Shown: positions 36,690 through 45,327 of the stretch, piece by piece
Position numbering within the stretch: the stretch's first letter is position 1
How the letters are laid out: each line of letters begins with the position of its first letter
Source of the DNA: Comamonadaceae bacterium
Lineage (GTDB): Bacteria > Pseudomonadota > Gammaproteobacteria > Burkholderiales > Burkholderiaceae_C
Assembly: GCA_947373185.1 (NCBI GenBank)
Contig: CANBWP010000007.1
Location: 37,365-101,364 of the forward strand
DNA length: 64,000 bases
Reading direction: 5' to 3'
Program-made: the position numbers and the translations under genes
The notes under the pieces: model-generated
Database searches by the model: none
Seen by the model: the letters and a program-made list of their open reading frames with translations, nothing else
Told to the model about the DNA's origin: nothing

Positions 36690-37763
36690 GTGAGTTTTGC
36701 ACTGAATGAAGTGATTGAAATATATGGCGAAGGCACCGTCCTAGCCATCGGTGGCGCCGTGATTGGTGTGCTCTTCGGATTTTTTGCGCAACGGTCCAAG
36801 TTTTGTTTGCGTGCCGCTGTCATTGATTTTTGGCATGGGCATTTCAAAGACAAACTCTCCATTTGGTTGCTGGCTTTTTCTGCTGCCGTCATCGGCACAC
36901 AAGCTTTGGTGTTGTGGGGTGGATTGGACAGCAGTGGTGCACGCCAAATTGCAGCGCGCGGCAGTTTGTCGGGTGCCATTGTGGGTGGCTTGATGTTTGG
37001 CGTTGGCATGATCTTGACGCGGGGTTGTGCCAGTCGCTTGCTCATTTTGTCGGCCAATGGCAATTTACGCGCCTTACTCTCTGGATTGATTTTTGCCGTG
37101 GTTGCGCAGTCGAGTTTGTCGGGGGCACTCATGCCCGCAAGGCTAGCCATCAGTGAATGGTCAACCTTGGATGGCGGACCAGGCCGTGACCTGTTGGCCA
37201 TGGCAGGGGTAGGTCATGCCACTGGCTTGGCCATGGGTGTGGTGTGTTTGGTCATGGCCATTTATTTTGTCAGCCGCAGCAGCAGCAAGCCTGTGATGTT
37301 GTGGGTGGGCGGCATTGGCACTGGTTTGTCAGTGGCTGCTGCATGGGGCTTCACGCAATGGGTGGCTAAAAATTCATTTGAACCGATTCAAATTCAAGGA
37401 CTGACCTTCAGTGGTCCCTCCGCTGAGTGGTTGATGCGGGTGTTGCAATCGCCTGCACCGAAAATTGGTTTTGAATTTGGCTTATTGCCTGGCGTGTTTT
37501 TAGGATCCTTCTTGGGTGCCTTGGTCGGGAAGGAGTTTCAACTCGAAGGATTTAAAGATGGCTACAGCATGCGCCGTTATATTGTGGGCGCCGTGCTGAT
37601 GGGCTTTGGCTCGATGCTGGCTGGCGGCTGTGCCATTGGGGCAGGGGTCACGGGTGGCGCTATTTTTGCGCTGACCGCATGGGTGACCTTGGTGGGCATG
37701 TGGTTGGGTGCTGGTATCACCGATCGGTGGTTGGATTCCCCCGCCAACCACCGGCACCCTTAG
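36690..37763 (+). CDS. YeeE/YedE family (TsuA-like) transporter, paralogue 2
   Basis: FAQRSKFCLRAAVIDFW, TRGCASRLLILSANGNLRALLSG, LAGGCAIGAGVTGG; likely GTG start. Confidence 0.9.
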   Translation: MSFALNEVIEIYGEGTVLAIGGAVIGVLFGFFAQRSKFCLRAAVIDFWHGHFKDKLSIWLLAFSAAVIGTQALVLWGGLDSSGARQIAARGSLSGAIVGGLMFGVGMILTRGCASRLLILSANGNLRALLSGLIFAVVAQSSLSGALMPARLAISEWSTLDGGPGRDLLAMAGVGHATGLAMGVVCLVMAIYFVSRSSSKPVMLWVGGIGTGLSVAAAWGFTQWVAKNSFEPIQIQGLTFSGPSAEWLMRVLQSPAPKIGFEFGLLPGVFLGSFLGALVGKEFQLEGFKDGYSMRRYIVGAVLMGFGSMLAGGCAIGAGVTGGAIFALTAWVTLVGMWLGAGITDRWLDSPANHRHP

Positions 37764-37772
37764 GCGATTGGC

Positions 37773-38390
37773 TTATTTGCCGCTGAGGTATTCCGCAACC
37801 GCGGCCATTTCAAGAGGCGTCATTTTGGCCACGATGGCGTGCATCACAGCGTTGTCGTTGTTGCGCTCACGCGTGTTGAATTGCTTCAATTGCGTTTCAA
37901 TGTAAACAGCATATTGACTGGCCAAACGTGGCAATGACGCCGTGCCATTGGCTTCTGCGCCGTGACAGCTGGCGCATGCTGGCACACCACTGAACTTGTT
38001 GCCATTGTGAAAAACATAGTTGCCAACTGCAGCCAAGCTTGCATCTTTGGGCGCTTCTACGGGCACACTTTGTTTTTCAAAAAACTTGCCAATGGCCAAC
38101 ATTTCGTCTGGCGTGAGCTTGGCCACCATGTCGCGCATGGCAGTGCTTTTACGTGCGCCGCTTTTAAAGTTAGACAGTTGTTTGGCAATGTATTCAGAGT
38201 GTTGTCCAGCCAGTCGAGGAAAGACCTCGCTCGACGAGTCACCCTGTGCACCATGGCACAAAAAGCATGAGCCAGAAATGATCTTTTTGGCGCGTGCTTC
38301 GTCAGCTTGTCCCCATGCAATTGAGCAGGAGCCCAACGCCAACCATGCAATGGCCAGCGCTTTTGTCAATGCAGTCTTCTTCATGCCCAA
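37773..38390 (-). CDS. Di-heme c-type cytochrome (c4-like)
   Basis: CFLCHG and CASCHG motifs; signal peptide. Confidence 0.88.
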   Translation of the reverse strand: MGMKKTALTKALAIAWLALGSCSIAWGQADEARAKKIISGSCFLCHGAQGDSSSEVFPRLAGQHSEYIAKQLSNFKSGARKSTAMRDMVAKLTPDEMLAIGKFFEKQSVPVEAPKDASLAAVGNYVFHNGNKFSGVPACASCHGAEANGTASLPRLASQYAVYIETQLKQFNTRERNNDNAVMHAIVAKMTPLEMAAVAEYLSGK

Positions 38391-38393
38391 TGC

Positions 38394-39677
38394 TTACGCC
38401 AAGGTGTCTGCCCAAATGTTGCGTGCCCATGCCATGGCATAGCGGCCTTCCAATTCGTTGGCCGCGCTTGACACGCCACCGGAGCCTGGGACTGCCAACA
38501 TGGTTTTCTTGTCGGCGTCGTAAGCATGCACGCTGGCCACGTGAACCACATCTTCAGAGCTGACAAAGCTGTAGCAGGTGTTGTTGTAGATGGGCATGTT
38601 GTTGGGCGTTTTGCCGCTCAACAAGGCAACCACTGCTGCTGCACAAGTTTTGCCGTGCTGATTGGCCATGTGGCCTGATTTGGGCATGGCGGGTGCAATT
38701 TGAATAGAGTCGCCCAACACATGAATGTTTTTGGCAGCCTTCGATTCAAAGGTGAGGAAGTCGACTTCGCACCAGCGTTTGTTGGCCGTGGCCAAGCCGG
38801 ATTTGACAGCAATTTCGCCGGCGCGCATGGGAGGAATGACGTTCAATACATTGGCTTTGACGTCGTCGTTGAATTCAAATTTCAAGGTGTTGGTGGCGGC
38901 ATCAACATCGATGGCGTTGTGTTTGCTGCGGTATTCCACAATGCCTTTGTAACGTTCAGCCCAAGCTTTTTTGAACAACGGGCCTTTGGAGGTGACATCG
39001 TCGTTGGCATCTAAAATCAGAACCTTGCTTTTGGGCTTGGCTTTGCTGAAGTACTCGGCCACTTGGCAGGCACGCTCGTAAGGTCCTGGAGGGCAGCGAT
39101 AGGGTGCCAAGGGAATGGACAAGGCGTAGACGCCGCCATCGGGCATGGCTTCCAATTGTTTGCGCAATGCCACAGTTTGAGCGCCTGCTTTCCAAGCGTG
39201 CAGCACTTTTTCCTGTGCACCCGCTTTGTTCAGGCCAGGGATTGCATCAAACATGAAGTCAACGCCAGGCGACAGAATCAATCGGTCGTAGGGCACTTCG
39301 GAGCCGCCCGCCAATTTAACGATGCGTTTGTCAGGATCAATTTGCGTGACGTAGTCTTTGACTAAATTAACGCCATGGCGTTTGACCAAATTGTCGTAGG
39401 ACGTGGTGATGTCGGCCATGGTTTTGCTGCCGCCAATGACCAAATTGGAAATAGGGCAGGAGATGAAACTGGCGTTGGGCTCAATCAAGGTGACTTGAAT
39501 GCCGTAGTCGGACCACATGCGGACATATTTGGCAGCGGTGGCACCGCCGTAGCCACCGCCCACCACCACCACCTTGGGGCCATTGGTGCCGCCCGTGGTT
39601 GCGCAGCCACTCATGAGGCCCATTGCGCCTAATGCTGAAGTTGCAGAAGCGCTTTGAATAAATTGACGACGTTTCAT
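38394..39677 (-). CDS. Flavocytochrome c sulfide dehydrogenase flavoprotein (FccB/SoxF-like)
   Basis: Tat signal MKRRQFIQSASATSALG; VVVVGGGYGGATAAKYVRMW Rossmann motif; ICPISN-like FCSD signature (FISCPISNLVIGG). Confidence 0.9.
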   Translation of the reverse strand: MKRRQFIQSASATSALGAMGLMSGCATTGGTNGPKVVVVGGGYGGATAAKYVRMWSDYGIQVTLIEPNASFISCPISNLVIGGSKTMADITTSYDNLVKRHGVNLVKDYVTQIDPDKRIVKLAGGSEVPYDRLILSPGVDFMFDAIPGLNKAGAQEKVLHAWKAGAQTVALRKQLEAMPDGGVYALSIPLAPYRCPPGPYERACQVAEYFSKAKPKSKVLILDANDDVTSKGPLFKKAWAERYKGIVEYRSKHNAIDVDAATNTLKFEFNDDVKANVLNVIPPMRAGEIAVKSGLATANKRWCEVDFLTFESKAAKNIHVLGDSIQIAPAMPKSGHMANQHGKTCAAAVVALLSGKTPNNMPIYNNTCYSFVSSEDVVHVASVHAYDADKKTMLAVPGSGGVSSAANELEGRYAMAWARNIWADTLA

Positions 39678-39686
39678 GACAACTCC

Positions 39687-40010
39687 TTATTTTTTCTGTG
39701 CTGCAAAGTAGCCAGCAATGGCAACAATTTGCTCGTCGCTGTAACCTTTGGCCAACTGATGCATGATGGTGGCAGGCTTGCGGCCTGCTTTGAAATCCAT
39801 CATCTTCTTCACGATGTCGTCTTTGTTGGCGCCTGCCAATGCTTCATTGCCAGCCTCGGCGCGGCCGTTGGTGCCATGGCAATTGGAACAACCCGCAGCC
39901 CAACTGCGAACTTGCATGGGGTCGGGGGCATTGGTTTGCGCCTGAGCGCTGGAGGCAAGGCAAACAAGCGCTGCGCCGAAGTAAAGCCAGTTTTTCATAA
40001 TTTTTGACAT
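39687..40010 (-). CDS. Mono-heme cytochrome c (FccA/SoxE-like)
   Basis: WAAGCSNCHGTNGRAE; adjacent to the fccB-like gene. Confidence 0.85.
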   Translation of the reverse strand: MSKIMKNWLYFGAALVCLASSAQAQTNAPDPMQVRSWAAGCSNCHGTNGRAEAGNEALAGANKDDIVKKMMDFKAGRKPATIMHQLAKGYSDEQIVAIAGYFAAQKK

Positions 40011-40049
40011 GTTTGATGGAAGTTAAAAATGAACGGTTCAACTGAAGGT

Positions 40050-40475
40050 TCAAGGACGGATGTAAACAAAGCCAGACTTGGCTTGCAGGTTGGCAACCTC
40101 AGCAACGCCAGAAGGCACAACAGAAGCTTCCATCACCACTTTTTCTTTTGGAATTTTGCGGGTTTCAAGCGTGTTGTTGCAGACATCGAACTTCACGCCT
40201 TTGGAGGCCAGGTCACCGATGGTGCCTGCAAAGGGTTGACCTGACGGTGTCATGGCGCCCTCCAATAAAAAATCAATGCCAGGACCGTGCGTAACCACCG
40301 TAATTTTGGCGTTGGGGTCGGCGGCCAAATGATTGCGAATGTTGCCCATGGCGCGAGCTGCTTGAGCCAAGCCTTCGTTGAGGTGGTAAACCACTTTGGT
40401 TTGGGCATGTGCTGCTGCGGTGAAGCACAAAGCAAGAGTCAGTCCGCATGTACGGATCAAAGACAGGGTATTCAT
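40050..40475 (-). CDS. Secreted DsrE/DsrF-like family protein
   Basis: Signal peptide; KVVYHLNEGLAQAARAMGNIRNHLAADPNAKITVVTHGPGIDFLLEGA and VKFDVCNNTL. Confidence 0.85.
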   Translation of the reverse strand: MNTLSLIRTCGLTLALCFTAAAHAQTKVVYHLNEGLAQAARAMGNIRNHLAADPNAKITVVTHGPGIDFLLEGAMTPSGQPFAGTIGDLASKGVKFDVCNNTLETRKIPKEKVVMEASVVPSGVAEVANLQAKSGFVYIRP

Positions 40476-40543
40476 TAGCCATTCCTTATTTATCTAGATG
40501 TTAATCTGGCACGAAGGTGCATGGGCACAGTACTAACCCGACT

Positions 40544-40888
40544 TCAAACTGACTCGAGACTTTCAGTGGCGATTTGGGTGCAGACCGCGCGGCAAAGGTC
40601 TACAAAGCTTGGGTTGGCAATGCTGTAATAAATTTGAACGCCATCGCGGCGTTTTTGAAGAATGCCAGCTTGGTACAAAGTACTTAAATGCTGCGACATG
40701 TTGGATTGCGTGGTGTCGACTTCTTCCAGCAACTCACTGACATTTTTTTCACCCGCACACAAGCAACTCATGATTCGCAAACGCATGGGTGCCGACATCA
40801 CACGAAAGATTTCAGCGGCACGGTTGAAGGTGGCGTCGTCTTTTTCGAGTTTTTCGAATTGAATGTTTTTGGTTTTGCTGGCTCGCAT
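40544..40888 (-). CDS. ArsR-family transcriptional regulator, SoxR/BigR/SqrR-like
   Basis: wHTH MSAPMRLRIMSCLCAGEKNVSELLEEVDTTQSNMSQHLSTLYQAGILQKRRDGVQIYYS; sox context; ATG at 40888. Confidence 0.85.
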   Translation of the reverse strand: MRASKTKNIQFEKLEKDDATFNRAAEIFRVMSAPMRLRIMSCLCAGEKNVSELLEEVDTTQSNMSQHLSTLYQAGILQKRRDGVQIYYSIANPSFVDLCRAVCTQIATESLESV

Positions 40889-40977
40889 GAACTCAAATAT
40901 AGCTTGAAAACCCTCAATCTGTAGCCCCTTGCGAACCAACAAAGGGCTAGGAACAGCGAGAGACGGATTGAATCGTC

Positions 40978-41412
40978 TTATTTTCCAATTTCCGCCCGAA
41001 CCCATTTGGCCAAATCTGCAGCAGATCTAGCCCCAGAAATTCTGGCAACTTCCTTGCCCCCTTTAAAAATTGCCAATGTGGGAATGCTGCGAATATTGTG
41101 TTGTGCCCCCGCTGCTTGGTGCGCCTCTGTGTCTACTTTCACAAAACGAGCGTGGGGCTCCAACATGGCGCAGGCCTTTTCATATTCGGGTGCCATCATG
41201 CGACATGGGCCGCACCAAGGGGCCCAGAAGTCGACGACCACAGGCACTTCGCTTTTGGCAATTTGAGCTGCCAAGCCCGTGGCTGTGAGGCTGGCGGGGT
41301 GCTTGTCAAACAGAGCCTTGTGACAGCTGCCACATGACAACTCAGCTTCCAATTGCGCTGTGGCAACTCGGTTGGTGCTGTTGCAGTGGGGGCAAACCAA
41401 GTGTGTTTTCAT
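40978..41412 (-). CDS. trxC: Thioredoxin 2 (TrxC) with N-terminal zinc motif
   Basis: CPHCNSTNRV...CGSCHK zinc site; WAPWCGPCRMMAP active site. Confidence 0.93.
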   Translation of the reverse strand: MKTHLVCPHCNSTNRVATAQLEAELSCGSCHKALFDKHPASLTATGLAAQIAKSEVPVVVDFWAPWCGPCRMMAPEYEKACAMLEPHARFVKVDTEAHQAAGAQHNIRSIPTLAIFKGGKEVARISGARSAADLAKWVRAEIGK

Positions 41413-41595
41413 GAGGATTCCTTTTAAGGTCGTCTGTTTCAAGTGGCGCTTGTTTGTTGCTTTTCAAGGCCATCATCATGCATTCTTCACGGCAGGAATT
41501 GATCTAAGTTAAATCTCAATGGGCTGGAATCCCTAAGAATGGCGGTGTGCATTGTTGTTTCTGCAAGCAGCCACATCTTATGGAGACGTTCATTC

Positions 41596-42048
41596 ATGTC
41601 AGAAAAAACCATTACCGTTGAACTTCGTCAACGCTCAAAATACCAATTTGACATTGAATTCAGCGAAGGCATGCCGCAGCTGATGACAGATGAGCCGGTA
41701 CCTTTGGGTGAAGGCAAGGGGCCAACACCCGTTCATTTACTGGCCGCTGCTGTAGGCAATTGCCTGAGCGATGCTTTGTATTTTGCGCTGGCCAAGTTCA
41801 AGCAATCGCCAGAACCCATTCATACCGCGGTGCATGCAGAAGTGGGGCGCAATGCAGAAGGGCGCATGCGTGTTCTGCGCATAGAGGCCAAATTGCATTT
41901 GGGCGTGGAGGCACACCAGCTTGAGTACCTGGATCGGGTCTTGTCGCAATTCGAAGATTTTTGTACTGTGACGCAAAGTGTGGGGCAGGGCATTCCCATT
42001 CACACGCGTGTTTTGGATTCGAAGGGTGTCATTTTGAAAGGCCCTTGA
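41596..42048 (+). CDS. OsmC family protein
   Basis: GPTPVHLLAAAVGNCLSDALYFALAKF OsmC signature. Confidence 0.85.
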   Translation: MSEKTITVELRQRSKYQFDIEFSEGMPQLMTDEPVPLGEGKGPTPVHLLAAAVGNCLSDALYFALAKFKQSPEPIHTAVHAEVGRNAEGRMRVLRIEAKLHLGVEAHQLEYLDRVLSQFEDFCTVTQSVGQGIPIHTRVLDSKGVILKGP

Positions 42049-42101
42049 CGTTTCATTCAATCGGCGCAAAATGAATTCATTCACTTCTAAGGAGAATTTT
42101 G

Positions 42102-42311
42102 ATGCTTAAAAACGTAGGCGGAATTGATCGCATCTTGCGAATTGTGGCGGGACTTGCATTGATGGCTTTGGCTGCAACAGGCCAAGTGGGGCCTTGGGGT
42201 TGGGTGGGCATTGTGGTGTTGGCCACAGGCTTGTTCAGCTTTTGTGGCGCGTATACCTTGTTTGGATTCAGTACCTGTCCAATGCCCAAAGACCAAGAGC
42301 CCTCTACCTGA
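42102..42311 (+). CDS. DUF2892 / YgaP-type small membrane protein
   Basis: MLKNVGGIDRILRIVAGLALMALAATGQVGPWGW...GAYTLFGFSTCPM. Confidence 0.85.
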   Translation: MLKNVGGIDRILRIVAGLALMALAATGQVGPWGWVGIVVLATGLFSFCGAYTLFGFSTCPMPKDQEPST

Positions 42312-42322
42312 TTCAGTGCTGA

Positions 42323-43447
42323 TCAAAAGAGCAGGAATTTCAAAGCGAAGGATGCGATCAATGTGGGCAGCAATGCCCCGCCCAATAAGCCTAGCGCACT
42401 GATGCTTGCATTTTGAAATCCACTCTTTAGCAAGGTAGCGCCTGCGGGGTTGGGTGCGTTGGCGATCACCGTGAGGCCACCGCCTGCAACGGTGCCTGCC
42501 ATGAGGTTGTATTTGGCTTCGTCTGAAAGGCCTTCAATCAAAGAGCCCAAGTAGGTCAGGGCCGCATTGTCTGTGATGGCAGTCAGCCCCAATGCGCTGC
42601 CAAACAAAGCGTTGGGTGAAAGCTGGGTGAGCAAGGGCTGCAACCACCACTGTTGCATGCCACCAATCACCACCAAGCCCGCTAGGAAAAATGCAACCAG
42701 CAGCGCTTCTTTGAGGACCAAAGGGTTTTGGTGTTTGGGGTAGGCATGCGTGACACCCAGAAACAATAAAAACAAACCTAAAAACGCCACAGGGTAATGA
42801 CCCAACACCACCACGCCTGCCAATAAAGCCAGATGGCTCAAGACCAATGAGAAAGGCACGGGGGCGATGCTTGAATTTTTGATATCAAGCGGCTCTTTTT
42901 GCAGGTAAGGCTTGAGTGCAAAAGCTGCCAGGCTGGCATTGATCACCACAGCCACAGCCGATTTCCAACCAAAATTCAACAGCATCCATGTGGAGTCCCA
43001 TTGCCAAGTGCTGGCCACCATCAGCACTGGCGATGCGGCAAATGACGTGAGCGTGCCGCCAATGGAGACGTTCACGAACAACACACCCAGTGTGAAATAT
43101 TTCAAACGCTCTGGCACATCAGCTTGAAACACCAGCGGTGCCAGCATCAGGGCTGCGAGTGTCATGGCCGCAGGCTCTGTGATCAAAGAACCAATCAAAG
43201 GCACGATGGCCAGGCCCATCCAAGTGCGAACCAAGCTGGTGGGCAAGGGAACGCGTGATGCCATGGCACCGACCAAGATAAAAGCCCAAAAGCCGAAGAC
43301 AACCTCAACTTCGCTCAGCTAATGAAGAAGACCAGAATGCTTGGGATAACTTTTGGCCAGAGCCGCAAAATAACTGACGGAGAAAGTATGGAGTAGTGCC
43401 AGCGCAAAGATGAGCGCAGCGATGAGTTCAATGCTGAGGTGGAACAT
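42323..43447 (-). pseudogene. Putative Na+/H+ antiporter (PF07399-like) with an in-frame TAG at codon 43
   Basis: Conserved-looking reading frame continues across TAG (43319-43321): MFHLSIELIAALIFALALLHTFSVSYFAALAKSYPKHSGLLH*LSEVEVVFGFWAFILVGAMASRVPLPTSL... Confidence 0.65.
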
Positions 43448-43657
43448 GAGCGTTTAGGGCGTAAGAAGTCCGCGAGGCGGCCCGACCATCGCATGAACCT
43501 GCCAGTTCGAATAACTGACACCCAGCACCGATTTTAGGGGGCTTAATAACCTAATCATTTAAACGGGTATGTCGAGATTTTTCCCGATAGATAGGGCGAG
43601 GCATAATCAACCTTTTAAAAAATCCACTCGGTTGATTGAGCTTCTGTGGAAATCGGC

Positions 43658-44437
43658 ATGACCCTTATTGCTATTTTGTTAGGTACATTGGCCGCTGGCA
43701 TTGGCAGCGTGTGGCTGGCCGCTTGGCTGAGTTTTGGCATTGTGAGCCGTTACACGCAACACATGCTAAGCCTAGCTGCGGGCGCCTTGTTGGCCACCGC
43801 GTTTTTGCATTTGTTGCCTGAAGCTTTTGAATCAGGGGTTGAGCCACACAATTTATTTGCCACTTTGTTGGTGGGCTTGTTGTTCTTCTTTTTGCTCGAC
43901 AAAGCTGAACTTTGGCACCATGGTCATGAGCACCATCATGAACACAACCATGAACACAACCACCATCATCATCATCCAGTGTCCGGCGGTTGGGCCATCC
44001 TGGCTGGCGACAGCGTTCACTGCTTTGGCGATGGTGTCCTGATTGCCTCCGCGTTCATGGTGGATTTGCGATTAGGCATCGTGGCTGCTATGGCTGTTTT
44101 GGCCCACGAAGTGCCGCACCACATGGGTGATTTGGTGGTCCTGCGTGAAAGCTCTGGCAATCGTCAGGCCGCAGTCTTGAAGGTCTCTTTGGCAGGCGCC
44201 ATCACTGCCTTGGGCGGTGTTGCAGGCTTCTTGCTTTTGGAACAATTGAATGGCATCTTGCCCTACATGTTGACCATTGCCAGCAGCAGTTTCATTTATG
44301 TGGCCTTGGCCGATCTCATCCCCCAACTTCAAAAACGTTTGAGTTCTAGCGAAACAGCGGCGCAAATTGTTTGGTTGGTGTCTGGCATTGCACTGGTCAG
44401 TTTGGTGAGCTACTTTTCGCACACCCAATTTAACTGA
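43658..44437 (+). CDS. ZIP family metal transporter
   Basis: His-rich loop HHGHEHHHEHNHEHNHHHHHP; HEVPHHMGDLVVL metal-site helix. Confidence 0.88.
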   Translation: MTLIAILLGTLAAGIGSVWLAAWLSFGIVSRYTQHMLSLAAGALLATAFLHLLPEAFESGVEPHNLFATLLVGLLFFFLLDKAELWHHGHEHHHEHNHEHNHHHHHPVSGGWAILAGDSVHCFGDGVLIASAFMVDLRLGIVAAMAVLAHEVPHHMGDLVVLRESSGNRQAAVLKVSLAGAITALGGVAGFLLLEQLNGILPYMLTIASSSFIYVALADLIPQLQKRLSSSETAAQIVWLVSGIALVSLVSYFSHTQFN

Positions 44438-44438
44438 C

Positions 44439-45314
44439 TTAGCCTTTGGCGCAAGTCATTCCGGGGGTGTTACACCACTCGCTCCAACTGCCAGGATAAA
44501 GTCGGGTCACGCCTAAGCCTGCCAACTCCATGGCCAAAATGTTGGGCACAGCACTCACACCGCTGCCGCAGTGGTGAACCACTGTTTGAGGATTCCGTCC
44601 TGCCAACAGTTTGTCAAATTCTGCTCGCAATTGCTCGGGCGATTTGAAAAATCCTTCAGCGTTTAAATTGTCTGTGAAGGGCCTGTTCAGCGCGCCTGGA
44701 ATGTGTCCTGCGACCGGATCGATGGGCTCGACTTCGCCGCGGTAACGCGCCGCACCACGGGCATCAATAAGGGTAAGAGAAGGGTGGCCCACTTGGGGTG
44801 CCAGCTCTGAAGTACTGACCCATTCTCTGAGAGCGGGCTTCAGTTCAAACGCATCAGTAGCGCTTTGTGATGGGGGTTTTGCAAGGGGTTCACCAGAATC
44901 CAAGGCGCCGCCCGCTGCTTCCCAAGCTTGAAGGCCGCCATCCAAAACAGCCACCGCATCATGGCCTAACCATTTCAGCATCCACCAAAGGCGGCCGCAG
45001 TAGTTGGCGCCGTTGCGGTCATAAACCACAACTTGCGACTTGTTTGTCATGCCAAGGCTTTGAAGCCATGCAGCCACAGATTCGCGCGCAGGCAATGGGT
45101 GCCGCCCACCATTCACAGCGGAAGCTTCGTGGGTGCTTAAGTGGCGATCCAGATGGGCTTGGTTGGCGCCTTGAATGCGTTTGCTTGCAAACATGACATC
45201 AGCCATTTCTGGCTTCATCAAGTCGCAGCTGCAATCAAACATCATGAAGTCTTGTCCAGAAGATTGCAGGGTTTTGAGTTGTTCAACAGAAATTAAGGTG
45301 GTGTACATGGTCAT
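44439..45314 (-). CDS. Tandem-rhodanese sulfurtransferase (thiosulfate / 3-mercaptopyruvate sulfurtransferase-like)
   Basis: Two rhodanese domains; HHCGSGVSAVPNILAMELAG active loop. Confidence 0.9.
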   Translation of the reverse strand: MTMYTTLISVEQLKTLQSSGQDFMMFDCSCDLMKPEMADVMFASKRIQGANQAHLDRHLSTHEASAVNGGRHPLPARESVAAWLQSLGMTNKSQVVVYDRNGANYCGRLWWMLKWLGHDAVAVLDGGLQAWEAAGGALDSGEPLAKPPSQSATDAFELKPALREWVSTSELAPQVGHPSLTLIDARGAARYRGEVEPIDPVAGHIPGALNRPFTDNLNAEGFFKSPEQLRAEFDKLLAGRNPQTVVHHCGSGVSAVPNILAMELAGLGVTRLYPGSWSEWCNTPGMTCAKG

Positions 45315-45327
45315 GCGCCTTTCCGAT

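Noticed and set aside
40495-40503. 9-mer CTTATTTAT shared upstream of the DsrE-like gene and soxC (34232-34240) as a common operator
   Set aside because: At the DsrE-like gene it overlaps the Shine-Dalgarno (ATAAGGAATGG); too short and AT-rich to support a shared site.
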